Source: Syntrophomonadaceae bacterium
GTDB taxonomy: Bacteria > Bacillota_D > Dethiobacteria > DTU022
Assembly (NCBI GenBank): GCA_003564505.1
Contig: PXFD01000063.1
Location: forward strand, 1-7,297
Length of the DNA: 7,297 nt
Reading direction: 5' to 3'
The notes beneath the pieces are model-generated. The model was not told the origin of the DNA and did not search any database. It saw nothing but the letters and a program-made list of their open reading frames with translations. Position numbers and translations under genes: made by a program. Numbering within the stretch: the stretch's first letter is position 1; the number at the start of each line of letters is the position of its first letter. Below are positions 1 to 6,575 of this stretch, one piece after another.

Positions 1-157
1 GGTATTCAGGTCGGGTTAAAACTGCCCGGATCTGATTCCTGGTAGTCTGTGGACGATCAGACATAATAGCAATCTTTTCGCCAACCAGGGCATTTAAAAG
101 AGTCGATTTCCCAACATTGGGCCTGCCAATTAAGGCAGTAAAGCCTGAACGATGCAT
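1..157 (-). CDS. era: Era GTPase, N-terminal part (cut by window edge)
   Basis: Era is an essential Ras-like GTPase that binds 16S rRNA and the 30S subunit during late ribosome assembly. Only the first 52 codons are present. The visible protein begins [19 protein letters not shown], which contains the P-loop (G1) at residues 11-19. It continues with an [12 protein letters not shown] stretch and the switch I/G2 region [13 protein letters not shown] at residues 34-46, a pattern characteristic of Era rather than of Der or MnmE. The ATG lies 4 bases after the stop codon of the preceding deaminase fusion gene. Its ribosome binding site (GAAGG, 8 bases upstream) lies inside the last codons of that gene, which implies translational coupling. 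The remaining G domain and the C-terminal KH domain lie outside the window. Identity is secure from the motifs and the standard cdd-era order. Confidence 0.95.
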   Translation of the reverse strand, partial: MHRSGFTALIGRPNVGKSTLLNALVGEKIAIMSDRPQTTRNQIRAVLTRPEY

Positions 158-161
158 CGCT

Positions 162-995
162 TTAACCTTCTTCTTCTGGCATAACTGTTTTAATATCAAT
201 AACGGGTGTTCCATTAATCAAATCAAGGCCGCGAACGGTCAAAACATTTTTATTTATCTCAAGCAAATCAACCCTGGACAGGGCCAGGGCATTGGGCCGA
301 AATGGAGCACGACAGGCGAATACTCCGTAAATTTCATCATTCCTGCCGCTGCGCTTATCCTTAAGATTATAACCCTCAGCTTTGTGCAGGTAAGATACTA
401 TATTGAGTTCATGCTCTTCATCAAGACGATATAATCCGTCTTCCAGATCAGGATTTACAACAACCTGTGATATCAGTTCTTTATAATTATCAGGAATGCT
501 CCGGGTAGAAGGAAATTCATTAAGGACATAGCCAACCGGGTAAACTGTTAAAGATATACGCCACTCTTCATCACTGGCAACCATATCTTTTTCAAGAGGG
601 TTATTATCCCATGATGAAATTCCGAAGGGATGTGGTAAAAGATCATCAAGAGAAAAAGTGGAAATATCACCCTGCAAGTTTCCGGTTATTACTTCCAGGT
701 TCCCTGCCAGCTCCCAAAGTGCCTGACGACATGAACCGCAGGGAGTTACCGGATTAGGGTTATCTGCAAATACGGCAATTTTCTCAAAACTTCTATGACC
801 GGCATGAACAGCAGAATAAAGGGCATTTCTTTCTGCGCAAATAGTAACACTTGAAGATGCATTTTCTAAATTAGAACCGGTAAATAAAGCCCCGTCTGCA
901 GTAAGTATAGCTGCACCTACCGGAAAGCCCGAATATGGAGCATAAGCCCTGTATCGTGCCGAACGTGCTGCAGCCAGGACTGTTTCTGCTTTCAT
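162..995 (-). CDS. cdd: Cytidine deaminase fused to a TrmO/TsaA-like domain
   Basis: A 277-residue protein with two recognisable domains in one uninterrupted frame. Residues 1-128 are a homotetrameric-type cytidine deaminase, which hydrolyses cytidine and deoxycytidine to uridine and deoxyuridine in pyrimidine salvage. Visible motifs are the nucleoside-binding SNLENAS (N42, E44), the catalytic CAERNAL (zinc ligand C53, proton shuttle E55) and PCGSC (zinc ligands C86 and C89). Ordinary Cdd proteins end near residue 130. Here a short linker leads into residues 150-277, which resemble the TrmO/TsaA (UPF0066, YaeB) family. Its hallmarks are YPVGYV at the start, [12 protein letters not shown] at 224-235 and [14 protein letters not shown] at 256-269. 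In E. coli, TrmO uses S-adenosylmethionine to methylate t6A37 of threonine tRNA; whether this domain does so is inference. ATG start with AGGGGAGG 7 bases upstream. It follows the DUF881 gene by 17 bases and precedes era by 4. Confidence 0.9.
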   Translation of the reverse strand: MKAETVLAAARSARYRAYAPYSGFPVGAAILTADGALFTGSNLENASSSVTICAERNALYSAVHAGHRSFEKIAVFADNPNPVTPCGSCRQALWELAGNLEVITGNLQGDISTFSLDDLLPHPFGISSWDNNPLEKDMVASDEEWRISLTVYPVGYVLNEFPSTRSIPDNYKELISQVVVNPDLEDGLYRLDEEHELNIVSYLHKAEGYNLKDKRSGRNDEIYGVFACRAPFRPNALALSRVDLLEINKNVLTVRGLDLINGTPVIDIKTVMPEEEG

Positions 996-1012
996 TAAAA
1001 AACCTCCCCTGT

Positions 1013-2074
1013 TTACTCTTCTTCTGTATATGCTGGAAGTTTTATGAAGCCGGATGTATTAATTTCAAATTCCAGGCCCCTTGTTCGCTTAAGATCTCCT
1101 ATGATCAGGTTAAGGCCGCTTATCAAAAGATCGGGATTACCGACAGCCTCAATAACGACCGGGTTGGTCGGCACCTGCCTGTAGTTTACCATGACCAGCG
1201 GGCCACTGCAGCGTATGGCACTGGTTGCTGTTAAACGCTGATTACCAACACTGACCCCCCTGGCACCTGCACTGAAGAGTTCATTAACCAGATCTCGCAC
1301 ATCTGCATCATGAACCAGGGAATCACTCCCTGTTGTCTCTGCGGCATCATAAACCATCAGGCTTATCCCCGGCCCAACCATCTCTGCAAATCCGGATTTA
1401 ACCATGGTATCGTGTAAAGCAGCTCTAACTGTTTCCAGGTCTTCGCTCAGACTGCGCAGTTGATCCTGATCAGTTTGAGTTCTAACCAGTGAACCGATAC
1501 CATTTTCAACTTTTATATCAATGAGCTGCACACCGCTGAATCTTCCGGGTGAAAAAATCTGCTGGATATGTTTTACCGTGCCATGATCCAGGAACTGCTC
1601 AGGCATGACGGCAACCTGATCGTCTACAATACGGATTAAAAGGTTTACCTCATCAAGTGTTTTTCTAACCCTGGCATCATTATTTACAGCAATAAGGACT
1701 CTTTCTTTAAGTCTCCCTTCTGCCTCAGCATAGATAATGTCCTGGGCTGCATACCCTTCCGTAACTATAACCTGGATTAGTTCACTGCTATTTGATGCCA
1801 TTTCCAGCGCATGATTGTAGTCAGCCAGGGCTTCACGGACAGCAAAAATTTCATAAACATCTAACTCACCAGCCAGGCGATAATTATATTCAGAGATTGC
1901 GACTGCTACCTCGCGTTTATACATTAAAGATGTTTCATCATCTTCTGCTGGAGTAAAAAACAACAAGTAGCCAAAACCGATTAATGCCGTATTAACAAAT
2001 AGTAAAAAAAGGATCAAAAAAGGCAATTTATCCTTTAAGGGAGAATGTCGGCCGGACTGCCGGAGTTTTATCAC
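1013..2074 (-). CDS. Membrane-anchored DUF881 domain protein
   Basis: A protein of about 353 residues of unknown function. A basic N-terminus is followed by one strongly hydrophobic helix (about residues 18-40), then about 310 residues predicted to lie outside the membrane. The last 120 or so residues match the pattern I know for DUF881 (the family of YlxW/YlxX-type proteins): a GPGI motif near residue 235, HDADVRDLVNELFSAGARGVSVGNQR-type segment at about 255-280, an AVGNPDLL segment near 310 and an IKLPAY ending near 345. A polar helical stretch at about 201-225 precedes the domain, as in relatives. The middle region (45-200) is helical-looking and I do not recognise it. It lies 39 bases after dgkA, in a place where dgkA normally adjoins cdd. 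The start is set at GTG because the ribosome binding site is only 1 base from the ATG two codons upstream (2080), which remains possible. Confidence 0.85.
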   Translation of the reverse strand: MIKLRQSGRHSPLKDKLPFLILFLLFVNTALIGFGYLLFFTPAEDDETSLMYKREVAVAISEYNYRLAGELDVYEIFAVREALADYNHALEMASNSSELIQVIVTEGYAAQDIIYAEAEGRLKERVLIAVNNDARVRKTLDEVNLLIRIVDDQVAVMPEQFLDHGTVKHIQQIFSPGRFSGVQLIDIKVENGIGSLVRTQTDQDQLRSLSEDLETVRAALHDTMVKSGFAEMVGPGISLMVYDAAETTGSDSLVHDADVRDLVNELFSAGARGVSVGNQRLTATSAIRCSGPLVMVNYRQVPTNPVVIEAVGNPDLLISGLNLIIGDLKRTRGLEFEINTSGFIKLPAYTEEE

Positions 2075-2080
2075 TTTCAT

Positions 2081-2086
2081 CCCTCC
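2081..2086 (-). promoter_or_regulatory. Ribosome binding site deciding the DUF881 gene start
   Basis: GGAGGG lies directly against an ATG at 2078-2080, which is too close for normal initiation. The in-frame GTG at 2072-2074 is 7 bases from the GGAGG core, the usual distance. This favours the GTG as the real start. Confidence 0.6.
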
Positions 2087-2113
2087 AACATAGCACTACC
2101 TGTATTGTTAGCT

Positions 2114-2485
2114 TTAAAGCAGTGTATGTCTCATAATGCCCCACAAAGGCGGACCAAGCACAGCCAAACCTACTATTACGGCAAATAGGGCTGTCATTAA
2201 AACTGCACCGGCGGCAACGTCCTTGGCAACCTGTGCCAGGTGATTGCGCTCCTTTGTATATAGATCAATTGTTTTTTCAATTGCCGTATTAAAAGCTTCG
2301 GCAACAAGAACTACCATAATCGCAGTTAACAACAGCAGCATACCTGATAAGGGTACTCTTAAAAAGGCCCCTGCAATCAAAACTATCAGTCCAATAAAAG
2401 CATGTATTGACATGTTCCTCTGTGTCTTAAAACAGTAAACCAGGCCATGGCAGGCGTTTTTTAAACTTAATAAAACTTTTTTCAT
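2114..2485 (-). CDS. dgkA: Undecaprenol kinase / diacylglycerol kinase family (DgkA, UdpK type)
   Basis: A 123-residue integral membrane kinase of the prokaryotic DgkA family. In Gram-positive bacteria this type phosphorylates undecaprenol, recycling the lipid carrier for peptidoglycan and other wall polymers. The sequence shows an amphipathic start (KNACHGLVYCFKTQRN), three hydrophobic helices (about 28-43, 47-63 and 92-112) and the family signature EAFNTAIEKTIDL at 63-75 followed by AKDVAAGAVL at 87-96. Within these, E63, N66, E70, K88 and D89 correspond to conserved active-site and ATP/metal-binding positions. The length is that expected for the family. The ATG follows the ybeY stop codon with no gap, and its ribosome binding site (AAAGGTGAG) is inside the end of ybeY, so the two are probably translationally coupled. 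Lipid specificity is inferred from the Gram-positive context, not shown by the sequence. Confidence 0.95.
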   Translation of the reverse strand: MKKVLLSLKNACHGLVYCFKTQRNMSIHAFIGLIVLIAGAFLRVPLSGMLLLLTAIMVVLVAEAFNTAIEKTIDLYTKERNHLAQVAKDVAAGAVLMTALFAVIVGLAVLGPPLWGIMRHTLL

Positions 2486-2956
2486 CTACTGCTCACCTTT
2501 TATCCTGCTTTTCAAAGAGGACAGCATTTCCTGTTCTATCTGGCGCATAACTTCCGCACCACTTTCAGTGTCATGATCATAACCGGCAAGGTGCAGTAAA
2601 CCATGTATGGCAAGCAGGGCAATTTCCATTTCAGCTTTTGTGCCCGCTTCTTCGGCCTGGGTTAAAGCCCGGTCCAGGGAAATATAAATATCACCAACCG
2701 CAAAATCTTTGCCCTGTTGGATCTCTTCCCTGCCGGGCTCCAGGTAGGAAAATGAAAGTACATCAGTGGGCCCCTCTTTATCCCTGTATTCACGGTTAAG
2801 CCTTTCAAGCTCTTCATCCCCGGTAATAATCAGATTAACTTCACCCTCTCCGAGGGAGCTTTCGATCAACAGGTCATCCAAAACATCTACCAGATGTTTA
2901 AAAAAAAGGTCAGGCGGTAATGATTCTTTTCTCAGGCAAACCAGGTTTATACTCAC
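2486..2956 (-). CDS. ybeY: Endoribonuclease YbeY (rRNA maturation factor)
   Basis: A 156-residue member of the UPF0054/YbeY family (YqfG in Bacillus), a zinc-dependent protein needed for 16S rRNA 3' end maturation and ribosome quality control. The metal-binding motif HGLLHLAGYDH is intact, giving ligands H118, H122 and H128. The family segment LNREYRDKEGPTDVLSF lies at 53-69, with the conserved arginine R58, followed by GDIYIS at 89-93. Length is normal. The start is GTG, whose bases overlap the TGA stop of the preceding phosphodiesterase gene (GTGA, 4 bases shared). This is a classic arrangement for coupled translation and explains the non-ATG start. PhoH lies two genes upstream; its E. coli relative YbeZ is a known partner of YbeY, so both probably serve RNA processing. 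Function is assigned from the family and the intact motif. Confidence 0.96.
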   Translation of the reverse strand: MSINLVCLRKESLPPDLFFKHLVDVLDDLLIESSLGEGEVNLIITGDEELERLNREYRDKEGPTDVLSFSYLEPGREEIQQGKDFAVGDIYISLDRALTQAEEAGTKAEMEIALLAIHGLLHLAGYDHDTESGAEVMRQIEQEMLSSLKSRIKGEQ

Positions 2957-5067
2957 TTGACAGCAGCATTCCTTTCAAGCTCAGCTTTTAAAGCTTTTTC
3001 CGGGTATTCAATCCTAGAATGATAGATACCGGACATAATATAAACAAAGGCATCAGCAATTTGGTCAAGTTCTTTCAGGGTTAAGTCAGCCTGATCCAGC
3101 TGGCCATCCTCCAGCTTCTCCCTGATCATTCTTTTAATCATTGTTTCCACCCTGTTGCTGGTCGGTTTTGAAAGTGAGCGCACACCGGCTTCAACTGCAT
3201 CAGAAAGCATAATAATTGCAGCTTCTTTACTGCGTGGTTTTGGTCCTTCATAGCGGAATTTATCAGCCGATACTTTCTCCCTTTCGCTGTTCTCAAGGGC
3301 TTGCTGGTAGAAGAACGAAATCATGCTTGTACCATGATGCTGCTGCGCAACATCAAGGATATCTTCAGGTAGTTTATGTTTACGTCCCAGTTCCATTCCA
3401 TCCTTTGGATGTGCTCCTATAATCAGGGCACTTAAATTAGGAGAAAGCTTGGTGTGTGGATTTTCTCCTGAAAGCTGGTTTTCTGAGAAAAAATATGGCC
3501 TTTTCAGCTTGCCGATATCATGGTAGTAAGAACCGACCCTGGCCAGCAAAGTATCTGCTTTGACTGCTTCGGCTGCAGCTTCAGCCAGGTTGGAAACCAT
3601 CATACTGTGGTAATAGGTTCCCGGAGCCTTCATTAGCATTTGACGCAGCAGAGGATGATTGGGGTTTGATAGTTCCAGTAAAGTAATTGAAGTGGTAACC
3701 CCGAATAAGCTTTCCAGGTATGGCAGCATTCCTATCGCTACAACTGCTGAAAGCAGACCATTGCCAACTCCTGCAGCCATACTGTAACCCAGATTAACCA
3801 GTGAATCAGGTTCAAAGCTTACATTGCCAAAAAACAGGTGTGTCGAAATAATCACAGCCACATTAGTTACAACCACATAAAAACCGGCCCGGGCCAGGTC
3901 ACTACGTTGACTTAAGCGGGTGACAGCATAAATCGATACGAGTCCTCCTGCCAAAGCAACAAGGATAAAAGTAAAATCGCCACCGGTAATAAGCCCGACC
4001 ATTAGTGCCAGGACCAGGTTAATAATCACGGCAAGTTTATAACCAAACATAACGGTGATTAAAATAACGCCAATGGCAACAGGAATCAGGTAGCCGGAAA
4101 AATAAGTCGCAGCAACAGCAAAAATCATGGTGATAATAAATATAAGTCCCATTAAGGTTAAAAGATTAGGCTTTGTATATACTTCATTGACAAAAATATA
4201 GATATATATTCCAACCAGGATAAAAATAATTAGAAGGAGCGTAAACAGACCAATGTAACCAAGATAATCTGCCTGCTGACCACGGATCAGGCCTAAAGTT
4301 TCCAGCTGGGCCATCTGCCTCTCCGTTACCGGTTCTCCCTCACTAACCAAAAGTGTATTGCGAAGTATTATAACAGGCTCCACCTCAGCCCTGGCCTGCT
4401 CTCTTAGTTCTTCAGTTGCCTGGGCATTGTAATTCATATTTTTAGAAACATATGGCTCTATGACAGTTTCAGCAACCCTTTTCAGATTGGCACTGAAAGG
4501 ATAAAGGGCAACTTCCTGGGATATCTGCCGCATCGCACTATCTACTTCATTCTCCCTGATACCATCTTCAAAAACATTTTGTACAGTATTATTTAAACGG
4601 CCTTGCAGATCTCTTAAAGTTGCCCTGTCTGCAGCTACAAAGGCTTCTACCGTGGAATAAGGTAAATCTCCCGGTATTTCCCGCAGTACCATATCCACTT
4701 TCTGATCCGACCCTAAGTCGGGGTTATCCTTAATTTCCACAACACGGTCAAAGAATACTCCTATTTCCCTTAGCGCCCTTTCCAAAACTGCAGGGTTGTA
4801 ATCATAAACATCAGGCACGGCACCGGCAGCCTGTTCCCTGAGCTGTTCAGTGCTGTACTCGTCTATAAAATCGCGTGGCGCGTAAATTGTTCTGGGGCTG
4901 GGTCTCCCAACCGTAAGATCGTAACGGGCAGGCATACTTACTATAATCAGCAGCCCATAAATAACCAGGAAGAGGGTTAATGTTATAAGCAGTTTCTGCA
5001 GGCGAATATTATCCTTAAAAGCTATTGACCGATTGAAAAGGTCACTAAATATTTTTCTTTTTTTCAT
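2953..5067 (-). CDS. pgpH: 7TM-HD cyclic di-AMP phosphodiesterase, PgpH/YqfF type
   Basis: A membrane protein of about 704 residues matching the PgpH/YqfF architecture. One transmembrane helix (23-43) is followed by an extracytoplasmic 7TMR-HDED domain (about 45-265), seven hydrophobic helices (about 267-449) and a cytoplasmic HD domain (about 470-640). Members such as Listeria PgpH hydrolyse c-di-AMP to pApA, lowering this essential second messenger, which controls potassium, osmolytes and wall stress. Metal-ligand candidates are all present: H487 in YYHSM, H516-D517 in YYHDIGKL, H553 in IGAHPKDG, H577-H578 in QQHHGT and D623 in MLSDAVEAG. I chose the second ATG of a tandem pair (5067) because GAGG lies 7 bases upstream of it; ATG at 5070 and TTG at 5088 are also in frame. 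The gene overlaps the end of phoH by 23 bases and shares GTGA with ybeY, indicating one operon. Confidence 0.95.
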   Translation of the reverse strand: MKKRKIFSDLFNRSIAFKDNIRLQKLLITLTLFLVIYGLLIIVSMPARYDLTVGRPSPRTIYAPRDFIDEYSTEQLREQAAGAVPDVYDYNPAVLERALREIGVFFDRVVEIKDNPDLGSDQKVDMVLREIPGDLPYSTVEAFVAADRATLRDLQGRLNNTVQNVFEDGIRENEVDSAMRQISQEVALYPFSANLKRVAETVIEPYVSKNMNYNAQATEELREQARAEVEPVIILRNTLLVSEGEPVTERQMAQLETLGLIRGQQADYLGYIGLFTLLLIIFILVGIYIYIFVNEVYTKPNLLTLMGLIFIITMIFAVAATYFSGYLIPVAIGVILITVMFGYKLAVIINLVLALMVGLITGGDFTFILVALAGGLVSIYAVTRLSQRSDLARAGFYVVVTNVAVIISTHLFFGNVSFEPDSLVNLGYSMAAGVGNGLLSAVVAIGMLPYLESLFGVTTSITLLELSNPNHPLLRQMLMKAPGTYYHSMMVSNLAEAAAEAVKADTLLARVGSYYHDIGKLKRPYFFSENQLSGENPHTKLSPNLSALIIGAHPKDGMELGRKHKLPEDILDVAQQHHGTSMISFFYQQALENSEREKVSADKFRYEGPKPRSKEAAIIMLSDAVEAGVRSLSKPTSNRVETMIKRMIREKLEDGQLDQADLTLKELDQIADAFVYIMSGIYHSRIEYPEKALKAELERNAAVK

Positions 5068-6040
5068 CATGTTCCCTCTCAGCCTCAAACTTCTCGTAAG
5101 CTTTTATAATACTCTGAACAAGCGGGTGCCTGACAACATCTTTTTCGGTCATATAAATCAATTCGATACCTTCAATGTTTTTTAAAATCTTTGGCGCCAG
5201 TTGAAGCCCTGAATAACGGCCCTTTGGCAGGTCAATCTGAGTTATATCCCCGGTAATAACTGCCTTTGAACCAAATCCCAGACGGGTCAGAAACATTTTC
5301 ATCTGCTCCGATGTGGCATTTTGCCCTTCGTCAAGGATCACAAAAGAATCATCAAGGGTTCGCCCCCGCATATAAGCAAGAGGTGCTATCTCTATTATAC
5401 CTTTTTCACGGTATTTCTGAAACATATCGACACCCAGCAAATCGTAAAGCCCATCATAAATTGGCCTGAGGTAGGGATCAACTTTATCCTGGAAATCACC
5501 AGGTAAAAAACCCAGGTGTTCTCCTGCTTCAACAGCGGGGCGGGTTAAAATTAACCGCTGAACCTGTTTGTTCTTTAAAGCATCAACTGCCATTGCCAGG
5601 GCCAGATAAGTTTTACCTGTACCTGCAGGCCCGATTGACAGTACTATATCATTGCGCCTGATTGCTTCAAGATAATACTTCTGGCCCACTGTTTTCGGCC
5701 TTATCTGTTTCCCCCGGTGGGTGACTAAAACCAGGTCGCTAAAAAGAGAGCGAATTTGGTTGACTTCACCCTGCTCGGCCAGCCTGAGCGCATACTCAAA
5801 TTCACGCCCTGACAGCAGGTGACCTTTCCTGATATGCTCCAGCAGCTCCTGTAACATGACATAAACAGTTTCAACATGTTCCGGACTGCCTTCGATAAAC
5901 AACTCATGACCCCTGGGAACCAGGTGAACATCAAAGCGTTCTTCTATCAGGCTAAAATGTATATCGTGATTACCGAGCAGCTGCACTGACTCATCAACGC
6001 TGTTTAGTAAAATAGTCCTGCTTGTATTAGTGTCTGCCAA
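5045..6040 (-). CDS. phoH: PhoH-family ATPase (YbeZ-like)
   Basis: A 331-residue cytoplasmic P-loop ATPase of the PhoH family. An N-terminal region of about 110 residues resembles the KH-like part of YbeZ/PhoH proteins. The ATPase domain follows, with Walker A GPAGTGKT at 137-144, Walker B FVILDE at 233-238, and ITGDITQIDLP at 262-272, which acts as a sensor-like segment. The block LTRPAVEAGEHLGFLPGD at 165-182 is typical of the family. Length is normal. PhoH proteins are thought to be RNA-dependent ATPases or helicases, and YbeZ works with the nuclease YbeY, encoded two genes downstream. The Walker B context reads DEGQNAT where most relatives I know read DEAQNTT. The start is TTG: a stop codon lies directly upstream in frame, and AAGGAG lies 11 bases before it, slightly far. 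A strong promoter lies just upstream. Confidence 0.95.
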   Translation of the reverse strand: MADTNTSRTILLNSVDESVQLLGNHDIHFSLIEERFDVHLVPRGHELFIEGSPEHVETVYVMLQELLEHIRKGHLLSGREFEYALRLAEQGEVNQIRSLFSDLVLVTHRGKQIRPKTVGQKYYLEAIRRNDIVLSIGPAGTGKTYLALAMAVDALKNKQVQRLILTRPAVEAGEHLGFLPGDFQDKVDPYLRPIYDGLYDLLGVDMFQKYREKGIIEIAPLAYMRGRTLDDSFVILDEGQNATSEQMKMFLTRLGFGSKAVITGDITQIDLPKGRYSGLQLAPKILKNIEGIELIYMTEKDVVRHPLVQSIIKAYEKFEAEREHDEKKKNI

Positions 6041-6051
6041 TCAATAAAATG

Positions 6052-6057
6052 CTCCTT
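6052..6057 (-). promoter_or_regulatory. Ribosome binding site for the TTG start of phoH
   Basis: AAGGAG lies 11 bases before the TTG at 6038-6040. An in-frame TGA precedes that TTG immediately, so the open frame cannot extend further upstream and no in-frame ATG competes nearby. Confidence 0.6.
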
Positions 6058-6083
6058 CCATTGGGAAATAACCTGCGATAAAA

Positions 6084-6112
6084 ATTATAAGCTTCATTTG
6101 TTTTTTTATCAA
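6084..6112 (-). promoter_or_regulatory. Near-consensus SigA-type promoter ahead of phoH
   Basis: Reading the minus strand, TTGATA at 6112-6107 (5 of 6 bases match TTGACA) is separated by exactly 17 bases from a perfect TATAAT at 6089-6084. The spacer is A-rich. Transcription would start near 6077, leaving a leader of about 37 bases before phoH. It lies in the largest gap of the window (6041-6126) and would drive phoH, pgpH, ybeY, dgkA, the DUF881 gene, the deaminase fusion and era. No operator or terminator hairpin is visible in the gap, so read-through from floA is also possible. Confidence 0.8.
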
Positions 6113-6126
6113 GAAATAACTGCAAA

Positions 6127-6555
6127 CTATGGCTTGCGGCGCCGGGTGCGTGGAGGGTCGATGATTTCATGAAAGATAAATGCTGTTAAAAGCGGATCTT
6201 TTTGGGTTAACAACTGCTCTAGATTGCCGGACAACCTCGTCGAAGAAGCCTTCTTTTTGATCTTTTTTCGTTTAGTTTCTTCAACAACTGGCCTAGCTGT
6301 TTCTTCTTTCGGGTAAGCTTCCACTTTGCTATTTACATGATCTTCATATTGCTGCATATCAAAAAAGGCATTGTATGATTTTTCATCTTCATCCCGGCCG
6401 GCATTTATCTGCCCGGGATGATCTGTTAGTAGCTCTTGTTCTTTAGCCAGGTCCCTGCCTTTTTGATTGGAACGATTACCCTTTAAAGACCTGGTTAAAA
6501 AATTAAAGAGATTAAAAATAATGATTATTATAATTAATGTTAGAATGCCTTCCAA
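6127..6555 (-). CDS. Small membrane-anchored protein of unknown function
   Basis: A 142-residue protein I cannot assign to a named family. It starts with a single hydrophobic helix (about residues 3-20, rich in isoleucine), followed by a long polar, charged and probably disordered region (22-105) that includes a lysine-rich patch at 95-103. It ends with a compact hydrophobic-then-basic tail at about 122-140 containing FIFHEIIDPPRTRRR. That tail resembles, from memory, a short 'SEILgPPRarR'-like ending seen on small anchored proteins of other Firmicutes; this is a recollection, not a search result. The likely topology is an N-terminal anchor with the charged part in the cytoplasm. It lies 20 bases after floA, where Bacillus has yqfB, yqfC and yqfD. 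The start is TTG with an excellent GGAGGT 8 bases upstream, which supports a real gene. Confidence 0.75.
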   Translation of the reverse strand: MEGILTLIIIIIIFNLFNFLTRSLKGNRSNQKGRDLAKEQELLTDHPGQINAGRDEDEKSYNAFFDMQQYEDHVNSKVEAYPKEETARPVVEETKRKKIKKKASSTRLSGNLEQLLTQKDPLLTAFIFHEIIDPPRTRRRKP

Positions 6556-6563
6556 GAGTAGGC

Positions 6564-6569
6564 ACCTCC
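6564..6569 (-). promoter_or_regulatory. Ribosome binding site for the TTG-started small membrane protein
   Basis: GGAGGT sits in the 20-base gap after floA, 8 bases before the TTG at 6553-6555. Its strength and spacing support translation of this otherwise unrecognised gene and fix its start. Confidence 0.7.
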
Positions 6570-6575
6570 AGCCTT

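Noticed and set aside
117..434. Plus-strand open frame of 105 codons
   Set aside because: It lies opposite era and the TrmO-like domain, which have clear conserved motifs, and it has no recognisable protein features.
935..1234. Plus-strand open frame of 99 codons
   Set aside because: It runs antisense across the start of the deaminase and the end of the DUF881 gene, with no supporting motif or ribosome binding site noticed.
2081..2113. Possible internal promoter in the gap before the DUF881 gene
   Set aside because: Only weak, poorly matched hexamers are present. The gap is short and the genes appear co-transcribed.
5725..5934. Minus-strand open frame of 69 codons inside phoH
   Set aside because: It is an out-of-frame shadow of the phoH N-terminal region, whose own frame carries the family sequence.
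6091..6110. T-rich run on the plus strand that could suggest a terminator
   Set aside because: No stem precedes it and no plus-strand gene exists to terminate. On the minus strand it is the A-rich promoter spacer.
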